A stretch of 64,000 nucleotides of DNA from Terriglobus albidus (GTDB lineage Bacteria; Acidobacteriota; Terriglobia; Terriglobales; Acidobacteriaceae), in assembly GCF_025685425.1 (NCBI RefSeq), contig NZ_JAGTAS010000057.1, forward strand, positions 558,001 to 622,000, in the 5' to 3' direction. Each line of letters opens with the position of its first letter. The first letter of the stretch is position 1. Positions 53,699 to 62,733 of this stretch are shown one piece after another. The notes under the pieces are model-generated. The model ran no database searches and was not told the origin of the DNA. It was given only the letters and a program-made list of their open reading frames with translations. A program made the translations under genes and the position numbers.

Positions 53699-54856
53699 AT
53701 GACTTTGTTCTCCAACCTCCGCTTCTGTATGCAACGCACTCTCGCCTGCACTGCCGGTGTGTTGCTGGCCAGTACTATGGCAACCGGAGCGACATTGCAT
53801 GCGCAGAAGACTGCGCCGATGCACATCTACTTCATCGACGTGGAAGGCGGGCAGTCGACCCTGTTCGTCATGCCGGATCACACCTCACTGCTGGTAGATA
53901 CCGGGTTCCCGGGCAATGGAGGGCGCGACTCGCAACGCATCGTCGATACAGCCAAAAAGGCGGGAATCTCTCGGATCGACTACGTGTTGCTCACGCACTA
54001 TCACCTGGACCACCTGGGCGGCGTGCCGGAACTGGTTACAAAGATTCCAGTGGGCACCTTCATCGACCACGGCGAGAATCGCGAGACAGTCGTTCCGGGC
54101 ACCGTGCGCAACTATGAGAACTACCAGGCGATGCTGCAGTCCGGAAAGTACAAGCACATCGTCGTCAAACCGGGCGACAAGCTGCCGATTCCGGGCGTGG
54201 ACCTCACCTTCTTAAGTGCGGCGGGCGAAGTTCTGGATAAGCCCCTTCCAGGCGCAGGACAGGCAAATGCGGCCTGCTCTGCTCCGGACAACATGCCGGA
54301 AGGGATCAATACACCGGACCAGGCGGAGAACGCTCAGTCCGCAGGCTTTGAGATGAACTTCGGCAAGCTGCGTATTCTCGACCTCGGCGACCTGACCTGG
54401 GACAAGGAACGTCTGCTGATGTGCCCCATCAACAAGATCGGCCACATCAACCTGCTGGTCGTCTCGCACCATGGTTCGAAGCCTAGTTCGAGCCCGGCGT
54501 TGATTGATGGCATCAGCCCTCAGGTAGCGATTATGGACAATGGCGAGCGCAAGGGTGGCTATGTGCCGGTGTTGGATACTATCCGTGCAACTCCAAGCAA
54601 GCCCGACCTGTGGCAGTTGCATTATGCATTGGAGGGTGGCGATCAGCACAACACCGGCAAGGCAATGATCGCGAACCTGTTGTCGCCCGATGGCGAGGCC
54701 GCCGCCAAGGTACTGGCAGAGGGTAAACCGCTACCTCGGCCAACGTCGCACGCTGATGATGCGGGCAACAGCATTACGGTCGAGGCCTATGCGAATGGAC
54801 GCTTCACCGTAACCAATGGACGCAACGGCTTCGCAAAGACTTATCAGGCGAAGTAG
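53699..54856 (+). CDS. Exported MBL-fold hydrolase
   Basis: 385 residues from ATG 53699. Signal-type N-terminus (TLACTAGVLLASTMATGA). MBL core: IYFIDVEGGQSTLFV, LLVDTGFPGNGG, THYHLDHLGG with metal ligands at H100, H102, D104 and H105, and VVSHHGSKPSSSPALI. It resembles ComEC-C/competence-type MBL proteins but is secreted and lacks the channel. Substrate unknown; stand-alone with a terminator behind. Confidence 0.9.
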   Translation: MTLFSNLRFCMQRTLACTAGVLLASTMATGATLHAQKTAPMHIYFIDVEGGQSTLFVMPDHTSLLVDTGFPGNGGRDSQRIVDTAKKAGISRIDYVLLTHYHLDHLGGVPELVTKIPVGTFIDHGENRETVVPGTVRNYENYQAMLQSGKYKHIVVKPGDKLPIPGVDLTFLSAAGEVLDKPLPGAGQANAACSAPDNMPEGINTPDQAENAQSAGFEMNFGKLRILDLGDLTWDKERLLMCPINKIGHINLLVVSHHGSKPSSSPALIDGISPQVAIMDNGERKGGYVPVLDTIRATPSKPDLWQLHYALEGGDQHNTGKAMIANLLSPDGEAAAKVLAEGKPLPRPTSHADDAGNSITVEAYANGRFTVTNGRNGFAKTYQAK

Positions 54857-54870
54857 ACGAGCTGGACATG

Positions 54871-54900
54871 AAAAGCCGCGCATCTAAATGCGCGGCTTTT
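54871..54900. terminator. Bidirectional rho-independent terminator
   Basis: AAAAGCCGCGCAT (54871-54883) and ATGCGCGGCTTTT (54888-54900) with CTAA loop, convergent between the MBL hydrolase and the isomerase. A GAAAATGCTCTA tail at 54936-54947 is a possible MITE end remnant. Confidence 0.9.
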
Positions 54901-54944
54901 CGCTGTCTTCGATCTGCAGCCTGGGCACAGGCCGTGAAAATGCT

Positions 54945-55820
54945 CTAAGCCTGTTGAAAAGCCTTCAGGACCTCTTCCTTCGCAGTCTTCAACTCAGCTA
55001 CCGGGTCGCCTTGCGCATAGAACTCCATAGCGATGTAGCGGTTGTATCCCAACGCGGCGAGGCGTCGATAGATGTTGTTGTAGTTGATTTCGCCGGTGCC
55101 TGGATGATGGCGCCCGGGAACATCAGCCACGTGAATCAGGCCGATCTGGTCGAAGTTGTTTTCCAGCTTCTCGATCAGATTTCCGGCGCCGCGCTGCTCA
55201 TGGTAGAAGTCGTACAACACCTTAATCGATGGGCTGCCGACGGCACGCGTAATCGTAAATGCCTCGCTGACGGAGTTAACTGCCGCCTTTTTGTCTTCGA
55301 GCAGATCGATGGGCTCCAGAAGCAGTTCCATCTTTTCCTTCTCCATAATCTCGGCGGCAACCTTCAGGTTCTCCGTGATGTTGGCGATCTGTTGCTCAGG
55401 CGACTGACCGGGTATTCTGGGACCAGAGGCGTAGCCCAACTGCGGGCAGCCGAGCTCACGCGCCACAGGAATTGCCTTGGCAAGCTGCTCCCGGATGATG
55501 TCTCGCGATGCGAGATCAGCCAGCGGCGCCCGGCCGGGGAACATCAGGTCGATGGTGATGCCCAGCGACTTGGCCACTCCCGCGACGCGACGGCGCTCTT
55601 CCGGTGACCAGGCCATCCATTCCGTCACCAGCTCAGCGCCGGTATAACCGGCTTTCGCCACGGTTTCCAGCCGCTGATCGATGGTCATAGGCTTGGGAAA
55701 AGCCCAGATCATGTACGAAAACTTCGGCAAAGCGGCAGGGGGAGCGGCAAACAAACCGCGCGGGGCCAGGGATAGTGCGGTACCGGCCATTGCGAGATGA
55801 CAAAAGTGTCGGCGATTCAT
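54945..55820 (-). CDS. Exported TIM-barrel isomerase/epimerase (hydroxypyruvate isomerase-like)
   Basis: 291 residues from ATG 55820. The N-terminus looks like a Tat/Sec signal (NRRHFCHLAMAGTALSLAPR). AP-endonuclease-2/xylose-isomerase-like barrel: VAKAGYTGAELVTEWMAW, MELLLEPIDLLEDKKAAV, VLYDFYHEQRGAGNLIEKL, GLIHVADVPGRHHPGTGEI and YIAMEFYAQGD, matching the Hyi-like group. Two glutamates and the His-containing HVADVPGRHHPG fit the metal site. Divergent from the cytochrome gene; the context suggests a periplasmic sugar-derivative epimerase. Confidence 0.85.
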   Translation of the reverse strand: MNRRHFCHLAMAGTALSLAPRGLFAAPPAALPKFSYMIWAFPKPMTIDQRLETVAKAGYTGAELVTEWMAWSPEERRRVAGVAKSLGITIDLMFPGRAPLADLASRDIIREQLAKAIPVARELGCPQLGYASGPRIPGQSPEQQIANITENLKVAAEIMEKEKMELLLEPIDLLEDKKAAVNSVSEAFTITRAVGSPSIKVLYDFYHEQRGAGNLIEKLENNFDQIGLIHVADVPGRHHPGTGEINYNNIYRRLAALGYNRYIAMEFYAQGDPVAELKTAKEEVLKAFQQA

Positions 55821-55872
55821 AGTCCGAATCTCAGTTTCTGTTCGTCGTGCGAACAAAGTATAAATAGGAACG

Positions 55873-56655
55873 ATGAGATTTCGCCTCTTCGCTCGTTCTG
55901 AACTGCTGCTTGCCCTGGGCCTCAGCATAGCAACTCCAGCCCTGGCGCAGTTTCCACGGTCGATCATAGACCCTGCCGCAGCCGAACGCGGCAAGACTCT
56001 CTACGAACAGCAATGCGCACGCTGCCACGGTGATGATGTGCGCGGGACACAGACGGCGCCCGACCTGATCCGTTCGTTGCGGGTGCTGCACGATCGCCGG
56101 GAGAACCTGAAAGGTAAGGAGCTTGCGCCTTATCTGAAGGATGCTCCCCACAAGCTTGAGCTCGACGCCAAACAGGCGGCCGACCTCTCGAACTTCCTCT
56201 CGCTCTCCGTCAACAAGATCCTGCGCAGCGGCTACGACGCCGAGCCCAAGAACCTGCTGAGTGGCGATGCCAAGGCGGGCGAGGCGTACTTCAATGGAGC
56301 AGGCGGATGCAACAAGTGCCATTCGCCCAGCGGCGACCTTGCCGGCATCTCCAAGCGCCTGAGCGTCGCTTCCCTTCAGCAGCGCTTCCTCTTTCCCAAT
56401 ACAGGTTTTGGATCCAAGCGCAAAACGCAGGTTGAAGTGGTAATCGGTGGGAAAACGATTACCGGCGACCTGGTGCATATCGACGATTTCACCGTCTCCC
56501 TGAAGGATAAGGACGGCCGTGTGCAGTCGTTCAACCGCATCGCCGGCGTCAAGGTAAAGACGATTGATCCGTATGCAGGCCATGTGGAGCTGCTGAACCG
56601 CTACACCGATGCCGACATCCACAACTTGACCGCATATTTGGTGACGATTCCATGA
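55873..56655 (+). CDS. Dihaem cytochrome c
   Basis: 260 residues with a signal peptide (LLLALGLSIATPALAQ). Two CxxCH haem sites, CARCH (48-52) and CNKCH (146-150). It ends LTAYLVTIP and overlaps the next start as ATGA, so it is coupled to the quinoprotein and is likely its electron acceptor in the periplasm. Confidence 0.93.
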   Translation: MRFRLFARSELLLALGLSIATPALAQFPRSIIDPAAAERGKTLYEQQCARCHGDDVRGTQTAPDLIRSLRVLHDRRENLKGKELAPYLKDAPHKLELDAKQAADLSNFLSLSVNKILRSGYDAEPKNLLSGDAKAGEAYFNGAGGCNKCHSPSGDLAGISKRLSVASLQQRFLFPNTGFGSKRKTQVEVVIGGKTITGDLVHIDDFTVSLKDKDGRVQSFNRIAGVKVKTIDPYAGHVELLNRYTDADIHNLTAYLVTIP

Positions 56656-58223
56656 AGCATCTGTTTTCTCTGGCCGCCCTGGCCATGCTCTCACTGCCCC
56701 TGTCCGCGCAGACGGCTGCCGCCAAAAATCCGGCGCAAGCGCCGCAGACTGACTGGCCAACATACAACGGTGACTACAGCGGACGCCGCTTCAGCAAGCT
56801 AAGCAAGATCAATACCGCCACGGTCGGTAAGCTGCAGCTTGCCTGGACCTATCGCATCAACACCACCACCGGCGGCGGACAGCGCATCTCTGCCACACCG
56901 CTGATGGTCGACGGGGTGATGTACTTCACTGTCCCCAGCCATGCCTGGGCCGTGGATGCACGCACCGGTCTGAAGCTATGGCAGTTTGACTGGGCCAGCA
57001 AAGGCGGCGAGACCATCGGCAACCGCGGCGCTGCCATCAAGGGTGACACGCTCTACTTCGAGACAGAGGACTGCAACCTGGTGGCGATCGATATTCACAC
57101 CGGTAAGGAGAAGTGGCACTCCTCCATCGGTAATCCTGACCAGTTCTACTTCGGCAGCGTCGCTCCAGTAATCGTCAAGAACCATGTGATGGTCGGCATC
57201 AGCGGCGACGATTTCGATATCCCCGGCTACGTGGAGGCGCATAATGCGGATACCGGAGCGCTGGAATGGCGCTGGTACACCCACCCGGAACCCGGGACTC
57301 CTGAAGCCAAGACCTGGCCGAACGATGAGGCCATGACACACAGCGGCGGCATGACCTGGGTGGCCGGTACCTATGATCCGGATCTGAACCTCTACTACTT
57401 CGGTACCGGCAACGCGCAGCCTGTCATCAATGGCGCGGCACGCCCCGGCGACAATCTTTTTACCTCCACCATCTGCGCCCTGAACCCCGATACCGGCAAA
57501 CTGGTTTGGTACTTCCAGCCGAACCCGCATGACACCCACGATTGGGATGCGGTGCAGACACCGGTTCTGATCGACGGGACTATCGAAGGCAAACCGCGTA
57601 AGCTTCTGGCCCAGGCCAGCCGCAACGGATGGTACTTCCTTCTGGATCGGACGAACGGCAAGGCCATCACCAGCACTCCATTTGCCAAGCAGAACTGGGC
57701 CAAGGGCGTAAATGAGAAGGGCCAGCCGATTCCCGATCCCGCCGTCGTCGCAAAACAGAACGGCACCCTGACGGCTCCGAACCAGGCAGGCGCTGCCAAC
57801 TGGTATCCACCAAGCTTCAGTCCGCTGACCGGCCTCTTCTACGTTCCGGCGTATGACGCCTACAGCGTTTATTACATCTACGACAACAACAAGAAGCCTG
57901 AGGGCTGGGCCGGTAATGATCGTGGCGGCTGGTCTTCGGCGTCCCTGCGCGCCATGGACTATCGCACCGGGAAAGTCCGCTGGAATCACGAATGGCCTAC
58001 GACCGGCGCCCGCTCCGGCATTCTGACGACTGCCGGCAATCTGCTCTTCACTGGCGACCCGTCGGCGAACCTGATTGCTTTCAACTCCTCTACCGGCGAG
58101 ATCCTGTGGCATGCAGGCTTGAATGCTCCCGTCACCAACGGACCGACGACGTTTGAGCTGGATGGCTTGCAGTACATCACCGCAGCGGCTGGCGATACGT
58201 TGTATGCCTGGGTGCTGCGCTAG
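56652..58223 (+). CDS. PQQ-dependent dehydrogenase-like quinoprotein (altered metal ligand)
   Basis: 523 residues, signal peptide, eight-bladed propeller with repeated W-docking motifs (WPTYNGDYSGRRFSKLSKI; GKLQLAWTYR; GKLVWYFQ). Ligand-region counterparts of methanol dehydrogenase: N254 in GTGN and the D-rich HDTHDWD (293-299) are present, W236 in GGMTW matches the PQQ floor, but the Glu of the usual E-F step reads D187 in GDDF, and there is no adjacent Cys-Cys. I recall TIGRFAM 'acido-empty-quinoprotein' models for such proteins in Acidobacteria. Coupled to the cytochrome c. Confidence 0.88.
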   Translation: MKHLFSLAALAMLSLPLSAQTAAAKNPAQAPQTDWPTYNGDYSGRRFSKLSKINTATVGKLQLAWTYRINTTTGGGQRISATPLMVDGVMYFTVPSHAWAVDARTGLKLWQFDWASKGGETIGNRGAAIKGDTLYFETEDCNLVAIDIHTGKEKWHSSIGNPDQFYFGSVAPVIVKNHVMVGISGDDFDIPGYVEAHNADTGALEWRWYTHPEPGTPEAKTWPNDEAMTHSGGMTWVAGTYDPDLNLYYFGTGNAQPVINGAARPGDNLFTSTICALNPDTGKLVWYFQPNPHDTHDWDAVQTPVLIDGTIEGKPRKLLAQASRNGWYFLLDRTNGKAITSTPFAKQNWAKGVNEKGQPIPDPAVVAKQNGTLTAPNQAGAANWYPPSFSPLTGLFYVPAYDAYSVYYIYDNNKKPEGWAGNDRGGWSSASLRAMDYRTGKVRWNHEWPTTGARSGILTTAGNLLFTGDPSANLIAFNSSTGEILWHAGLNAPVTNGPTTFELDGLQYITAAAGDTLYAWVLR

Positions 58224-58241
58224 CAAAGGATCGAGTTGAAC

Positions 58242-58272
58242 AAAGATGGAGCGCCAGCGGCGCTCCATCTTT
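58242..58272 (+). terminator. Terminator after the quinoprotein
   Basis: AAAGATGGAGCGCC (58242-58255) and GGCGCTCCATCTTT (58259-58272), 14 bp perfect with AGC loop. It separates the quinoprotein from the DUF1080 gene, which therefore likely has its own promoter. Confidence 0.85.
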
Positions 58273-58368
58273 GCTTAATCCTGCAACGTGCATTCCAAGG
58301 CGCTCTTCTCAGGTTTCGTCGCGCCGCTGTAGAGTAGGGTGCGCTTCCAAAACTCTGCCGAGGTCGTG

Positions 58369-59172
58369 ATGAAACACACGCTTGCCGTCACCTGTTTCGT
58401 TGTCTCCACCGTGCTTCTCTCGCAGCAGCCGCAGACCGCAGCTACGCGTGGACCGCTGCGCATTCTGCCGGTCGATGTGGATCCCAACGATCATGAGGGT
58501 TTTACGCAGATCTTTGACGGTTCCAGCCTGAAAGGCTGGGATGCGAATCCAGCTGTCTGGAGCGTCAAGGATGGCGCCCTGGTCGGCGAGTACACGTCAT
58601 TGGAAGGCACGCGCAATCCGCAAACCTTCGCCATCTATCGTGGAGCTGAGCCGGCAGACTTCGAACTCAAACTGGAAGTAAAGCTTGAAGGTGAACAGGC
58701 CGACAGCGGTATTCAGTATCATAGCTACCCTGCACAGCCAGTCACGCCACATCCAGGCGCACCGGTCTTTCCGCAGGACCCGAAGTGGAACCTTGCCGGC
58801 CTGCAGTTTGATTTGAGCCTCCAACGCGACGGAAACAACATCGGCATCCTGGCCGAAGGCGGCGGACGCGGAATCATCGGAGAACGCGGCCAGATCGTTC
58901 ACACCCAGACCGGCAAAACACCACAGCTCCTGGGAGAACTCGCATCCTCCAAAGATCTGAGCAGCTTCTTCAAACCGCACGACTGGAATAGCATTCACCT
59001 GATCGTGCGCGGACATACGGTCGTACAGAGGATCAATGGGCGAACGGTCGCTATCCTGATCGATGACGACACGGCAAAGTGGAAGCCCAGCGGAGTGATT
59101 GGGCTTCAGTGTGCCGGACCAGGATCGGTAAGGATCTCTTTTCGAAACGTCTGGCTGAAACCCCTACCGTAG
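58369..59172 (+). CDS. Exported DUF1080 protein (3-keto-disaccharide hydrolase family)
   Basis: 267 residues from ATG 58369 (CCGAGG upstream). Signal peptide (LAVTCFVVSTVLLSQ). DUF1080 features: GFTQIFDGSSLKGWD, WSVKDGALVGEYTS, DFELKLEVKLEGEQADSGIQ and the final GLQCAGPGSVRISFRNVWLK. Family members include 3-keto-glycoside hydrolases. Two genes downstream of a sugar-type dehydrogenase. Confidence 0.88.
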   Translation: MKHTLAVTCFVVSTVLLSQQPQTAATRGPLRILPVDVDPNDHEGFTQIFDGSSLKGWDANPAVWSVKDGALVGEYTSLEGTRNPQTFAIYRGAEPADFELKLEVKLEGEQADSGIQYHSYPAQPVTPHPGAPVFPQDPKWNLAGLQFDLSLQRDGNNIGILAEGGGRGIIGERGQIVHTQTGKTPQLLGELASSKDLSSFFKPHDWNSIHLIVRGHTVVQRINGRTVAILIDDDTAKWKPSGVIGLQCAGPGSVRISFRNVWLKPLP

Positions 59173-59411
59173 ATTCTCTCTCCGCCTGCAGCATAGCGAG
59201 TGATCACGCAACACCTCGTAGACACATCTTATTGGGGAAAGAACCTGGCCATTGCGCCATATTCCGCCTGTCACGGGGACACATGATTGCGCCGTCCTCT
59301 GCCCCGGCATCCAAGTTCCCACGAAGGAAGCAGGATCTTACTGCGGTAGCATGCGATCGAATTTGCACGCATACCGGCTTCGAGGGCGGGAACGCTTACG
59401 ACAGGTATCAA

Positions 59412-59969
59412 ATGGCAGAGATACAAGAGCAAGCCGGAAAACCAGAGGTGCAGGAAGGCGGAATCGCGCGCGTCAACGACGAACTCTCGCTGGGATATGA
59501 TCGCGACTTCGAAAAACAGTGGTGGCGTATTGAAGTTGGATTGTGGAGCTTCCTCACTGTAATCCTGCTCCTTGGAGTTATGGGACTTCTTGGCCGGGGA
59601 CCCATGGCGCACAAAACGATTGGCAGCGCAGACGGAGCGCTCACCGTCGATTTTCAGCGGATTACGCGCTATAAGACGCCGGAAGCAATGACCATTCGCC
59701 TCGATCCAAAGCTCTATCGCAACGGAAGAGCCTATGTCTGGCTCAACCGCGCGATTGTGGAACGCATGGGATTGCAACGTATCATTCCGCAGCCGGCGCT
59801 TTCCATACCGGGCGAAGACGGGATCGGATATCTCTTTCCGATCTCTGATCCCGCGAAGCCGACCCTGATTTATCTCGCAAAAGAACCGGCCGCACCAGGC
59901 CTCTATGAGGAAGAGGTGAAGACCGATCCGGAGCATGACATCTTTATGCGAGCACTGATTCTTCCATAG
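59412..59969 (+). CDS. Single-pass membrane protein, unknown
   Basis: 185 residues from ATG 59412, the first start that leaves a plausible N-terminus. One transmembrane helix (SFLTVILLLGVMGLLG) near residue 48-63, with a soluble C-terminal domain containing RIRTYKT-type beta strands (FQRITRYKTPEAMTIRLDP; AYVWLNRAIVERMGLQRI). Only 6 nt ahead of the DUF421 gene, so probably a co-expressed partner. No family assigned. Confidence 0.72.
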   Translation: MAEIQEQAGKPEVQEGGIARVNDELSLGYDRDFEKQWWRIEVGLWSFLTVILLLGVMGLLGRGPMAHKTIGSADGALTVDFQRITRYKTPEAMTIRLDPKLYRNGRAYVWLNRAIVERMGLQRIIPQPALSIPGEDGIGYLFPISDPAKPTLIYLAKEPAAPGLYEEEVKTDPEHDIFMRALILP

Positions 59970-59975
59970 GAGCGG

Positions 59976-60419
59976 ATGATGGCGACAATTCTTCGCGCGA
60001 TTCTTGCATACTGGGCTCTCATCATCGTGGTACGGGCAATTGGCCGTCGCCCGGGTGGCCAGATCACACCATTCGAGTTTGTTCTGATCTTTTTTATCGG
60101 TGGCATCAGTATTCAAGCCGTTGTCGTCGATGATCGCTCTATCACCAACGCCTTCACCGCGGTCGCCACTGTTGCCCTGATGCACGTGCTGGTGACTGCG
60201 CTGAAGCAGTGGTTCCCTGCGTTCGGTCGAGTGATCGATGGAACTCCCGTATTGATCTTTGAGAATGGGGAGTGGCACCGAGAGCGGATGAAACATCATG
60301 GTGTACAGGAGACTGACGTCATGTCGGCTGCCCGGGCTCAGGGACTGGAGCGCGAGGATCAGATCAAATACGCCGTGCTCGAACGCAAGGGAGATATCAG
60401 CATTATCAAAGCATCGTGA
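59976..60419 (+). CDS. DUF421 (YetF-like) membrane protein
   Basis: 147 residues. N-terminal helices (ATILRAILAYWALIIVVRAIGRRPGGQITPFEFVLIFFIGG) and the DUF421 soluble part with TPVLIFENGEWHRERMKHHG and DVMSAARAQGL. The usual family is longer (about 200), so this is a short member. Function unknown. Confidence 0.85.
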   Translation: MMATILRAILAYWALIIVVRAIGRRPGGQITPFEFVLIFFIGGISIQAVVVDDRSITNAFTAVATVALMHVLVTALKQWFPAFGRVIDGTPVLIFENGEWHRERMKHHGVQETDVMSAARAQGLEREDQIKYAVLERKGDISIIKAS

Positions 60420-60427
60420 CAAGTCGC

Positions 60428-61162
60428 TCACGCCTTGAGCAAGGGCCAGATCAACACTTCCTGTTCCCGGGAATAGCCAGTGAGATCGGGAGATGCGTTG
60501 ATCAACAATCCCGCAAAAGCTGCCAATTTGTTCGTTGCAAAGCCAGCTTCAACGGGCTGCAGCAGCCAGGGGCGGTGATCAATGTCCGCGACAAAGACAG
60601 TATGCTTTACCACCGTATACAAACGGTAACGTTCAGCCAGCCAGAACTCCGCAGTACCCGGTTGAGCAGTGTGGGATGCGGCTGCCGGCCGATACGTTAC
60701 GTCAAGAGCAGCGGCCCCATCCATTCGGCGGCTTTCAAAATGAAATTGCTGCGCTGAACGTTGCAAGCGCATCTGCGCCTTGACGTAAGGAAGCCGATAT
60801 AGGAGTCTCGCGCCCTTCACCGCGAGAGAACTATCCGCATCAAGACTGAAGAAAAATATCCCCGGAACGCCGCGATAGCGGACGTAGGTACGAAGATTCA
60901 ATTCTGGAAAGGTCCAGAGGTGACCGAGAAAAGAAATACCGCGAGGGCGCATACGCACTTCAAAGGGCGTCACTGAGATCCATGCCCGTCCTCCGAAGGT
61001 GTCAATCTCCAGTTCTGAAGGCACAAGGTCACGGACTGAGGAGAGCGGCATCTCCCAGTGAGCGAAGAGCAGGTCGTACCAACCCTGCTGCATGATCCAT
61101 GGCACTCGCGGCAACGGAACCGGACGATTACCGGCCTGCGTAAGAACTTCGCCCGCATCCAT
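60428..61162 (-). CDS. DUF2071 (YqjF-like) protein
   Basis: 244 residues. Conserved stretches: MQQGWYDLLFAHWEMPLSSV, VPSELEIDTFGGRAWISVTP, FPELNLRTYVRYRGVPGIFF and FSLDADSSLAVKGARLLYRL, matching DUF2071 order. Biological role unknown. Confidence 0.9.
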   Translation of the reverse strand: MDAGEVLTQAGNRPVPLPRVPWIMQQGWYDLLFAHWEMPLSSVRDLVPSELEIDTFGGRAWISVTPFEVRMRPRGISFLGHLWTFPELNLRTYVRYRGVPGIFFFSLDADSSLAVKGARLLYRLPYVKAQMRLQRSAQQFHFESRRMDGAAALDVTYRPAAASHTAQPGTAEFWLAERYRLYTVVKHTVFVADIDHRPWLLQPVEAGFATNKLAAFAGLLINASPDLTGYSREQEVLIWPLLKA

Positions 61163-61205
61163 CTCTATTTAGATGAGGGCGGACGAATTACCGCCGTCTG
61201 TCCGC

Positions 61206-61318
61206 TAGAGCATTTTCCCTGGGGGCGCAGTCCAGAGCATCCGCATTTATGGGCGTTCCGCAATGAAAACGCCACTGCACTCCCCTCCGGGATACCCAGC
61301 AACAGGGAAAAGCCTCTA
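61206..61318. mobile_element. MITE-like palindromic element, copy C
   Basis: TAGAGCATTTTCCCTG at the left, GTTCCGCAATGAAAACGCC in the middle and ACCCAGCAACAGGGAAAAGC at the right. Divergent but homologous to copies A and B. It lies beyond the BON-linked gene end. Confidence 0.82.
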
Positions 61319-61320
61319 GA

Positions 61321-61776
61321 TTAAATAATCGCCTGTTTGCTGAACCCCGCAAATCCGGGCAGCTTTCCTTCGACGATGGCAGGAGAGATCATCGCCACGC
61401 TTGGGGTCAAACTTAAAATCATCTCCTCCTGGATGTGGCGCACTGCTATCCGTACCTGGCAGAAAAAAAGACTGCCGCAAGAGATCTGCCGGATCTCAAT
61501 GATTTCCGCCGCATTTCTCAATGCAGGCACGGCAGCCAGAGCATTTTGCAGAGCATGGCGCAGCGCCGCATCGCTGCTGCTTCCAATGCCCCACTTCGCC
61601 ACCTGGTCGGTGAGCCGGAAGAGATGCCAGTCCAGCCGTTTCACGTTCTGCTCGATGGCTTTTGCGTTGCCCGCGAGCTGGAGCCATTTGGCGTCCCAGG
61701 AGATCGCCTCACGCGTGATCTCTGCCGGGACTCTGGAACCTTGCCGCAGAAAAATCTGTCCTTCAATGACCTGCAT
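61321..61776 (-). CDS. Unknown protein coupled to the triple-BON gene
   Basis: 151 residues from ATG 61776 with AGGAGG; a longer frame starting at 61878 lacks that site and would overlap the BON gene. The start overlaps the upstream BON gene by 14 nt, so translation is coupled. Hydrophilic, no motif I know; HLFRLTDQVAKWGIGSSSDA lies in the middle. Could be a regulator of the BON protein. Confidence 0.72.
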   Translation of the reverse strand: MQVIEGQIFLRQGSRVPAEITREAISWDAKWLQLAGNAKAIEQNVKRLDWHLFRLTDQVAKWGIGSSSDAALRHALQNALAAVPALRNAAEIIEIRQISCGSLFFCQVRIAVRHIQEEMILSLTPSVAMISPAIVEGKLPGFAGFSKQAII

Positions 61777-62620
61777 GCGCAACCTCCTGACGTGATATGG
61801 ACGTTTCTCCGCATGGAGACATCGACCGTGACAAACTGCTTTGTATGGCGGACGGTTGTCCGCGGACGACAAGTGCATCCTCTACGAAGGAAACACCGTA
61901 GACATCTCGCACCCTGGATAACAAGCTGTCTTTACGCTGCGGGTCCGAGATCGACCCCATCAGCGTGACAGTACCGTTGGCAAAGGAGGCTTTAATCGGT
62001 ATATCGGCAGAACGGGAGAGTTCAGGATCGGAATAGATAACTTTATTGACCCTTGTGCGGGTAGTCTCATCCGCCAGCAGGTCAGGCTCTACCGAAAGCC
62101 TGTCTTTGACCGATAAGACCCCATCCGTGCTGCCGGCAAGTGAGAGTACGACTGCACGCTCGATCGAGTCTTTTACCGGGCCGGTCAGATACACGACGCC
62201 CTTGACGGCCTCCACCGCGATCTGGGGGAAGGTGAGCCCCAGATCAGCACGCGCGAAACGAAGCCGTTCTTCTACCTTTCGCTCGATCTCCGGATCCTCC
62301 ATAACAGGGGTCCTCACAACGATCCCGTTTCGCACCGACCGTACCCCTGGCGTTTGGGTCGCAATCGTCTCAGCATCGACCTTATCCTGATAGTGCGCCA
62401 CGGTTCCCTCGAGAGATACCATTCCGCGAGAACTCGAAACGGAGACATCCAGCAGGTGGGGATTTCGATTGAACGCCTGCTGAACCGCACGCTGAACGTC
62501 TTTGATCGACATATAGGTGCTTTCGTAAGCTCTGCCCATTTGAGTTGCCAAGATCTGACGGTGAGCCGATATCAAGTAACCAAAGACAAGGCAAACAATG
62601 ATCTGTTTCCGCAACCTCAT
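61763..62620 (-). CDS. Exported triple-BON-domain protein
   Basis: 285 residues with a signal-type N-terminus (KQIIVCLVFGYLISA). Three BON repeats are visible from the GTV pattern: VSLEGTVAHYQDKVDAETIA, VYLTGPVKDSIERAVVLSLA and VTLMGSISDPQRKDSLLSRV, each after a RSVRNG/LSVKDR type step. BON domains bind membranes and are common in osmotic or stress-linked proteins (OsmY type). Confidence 0.88.
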   Translation of the reverse strand: MRLRKQIIVCLVFGYLISAHRQILATQMGRAYESTYMSIKDVQRAVQQAFNRNPHLLDVSVSSSRGMVSLEGTVAHYQDKVDAETIATQTPGVRSVRNGIVVRTPVMEDPEIERKVEERLRFARADLGLTFPQIAVEAVKGVVYLTGPVKDSIERAVVLSLAGSTDGVLSVKDRLSVEPDLLADETTRTRVNKVIYSDPELSRSADIPIKASFANGTVTLMGSISDPQRKDSLLSRVRDVYGVSFVEDALVVRGQPSAIQSSLSRSMSPCGETSISRQEVAHAGH

Positions 62621-62733
62621 GACTCCTCCACAATTCGCTGCCAGTCCGGAATCATCTGGGCGCGATGCTGCATCTGGTCCAGACTTCTTCCGGACTGGTC
62701 ACATTCACTGTTTGTCAAGGAAACATCGAAGCA

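Noticed and set aside
56976-58268. Minus-strand 430-codon frame opposite the quinoprotein
   Set aside because: Shadow frame of a high-GC gene with a convincing propeller; the cytochrome overlap supports the plus strand.
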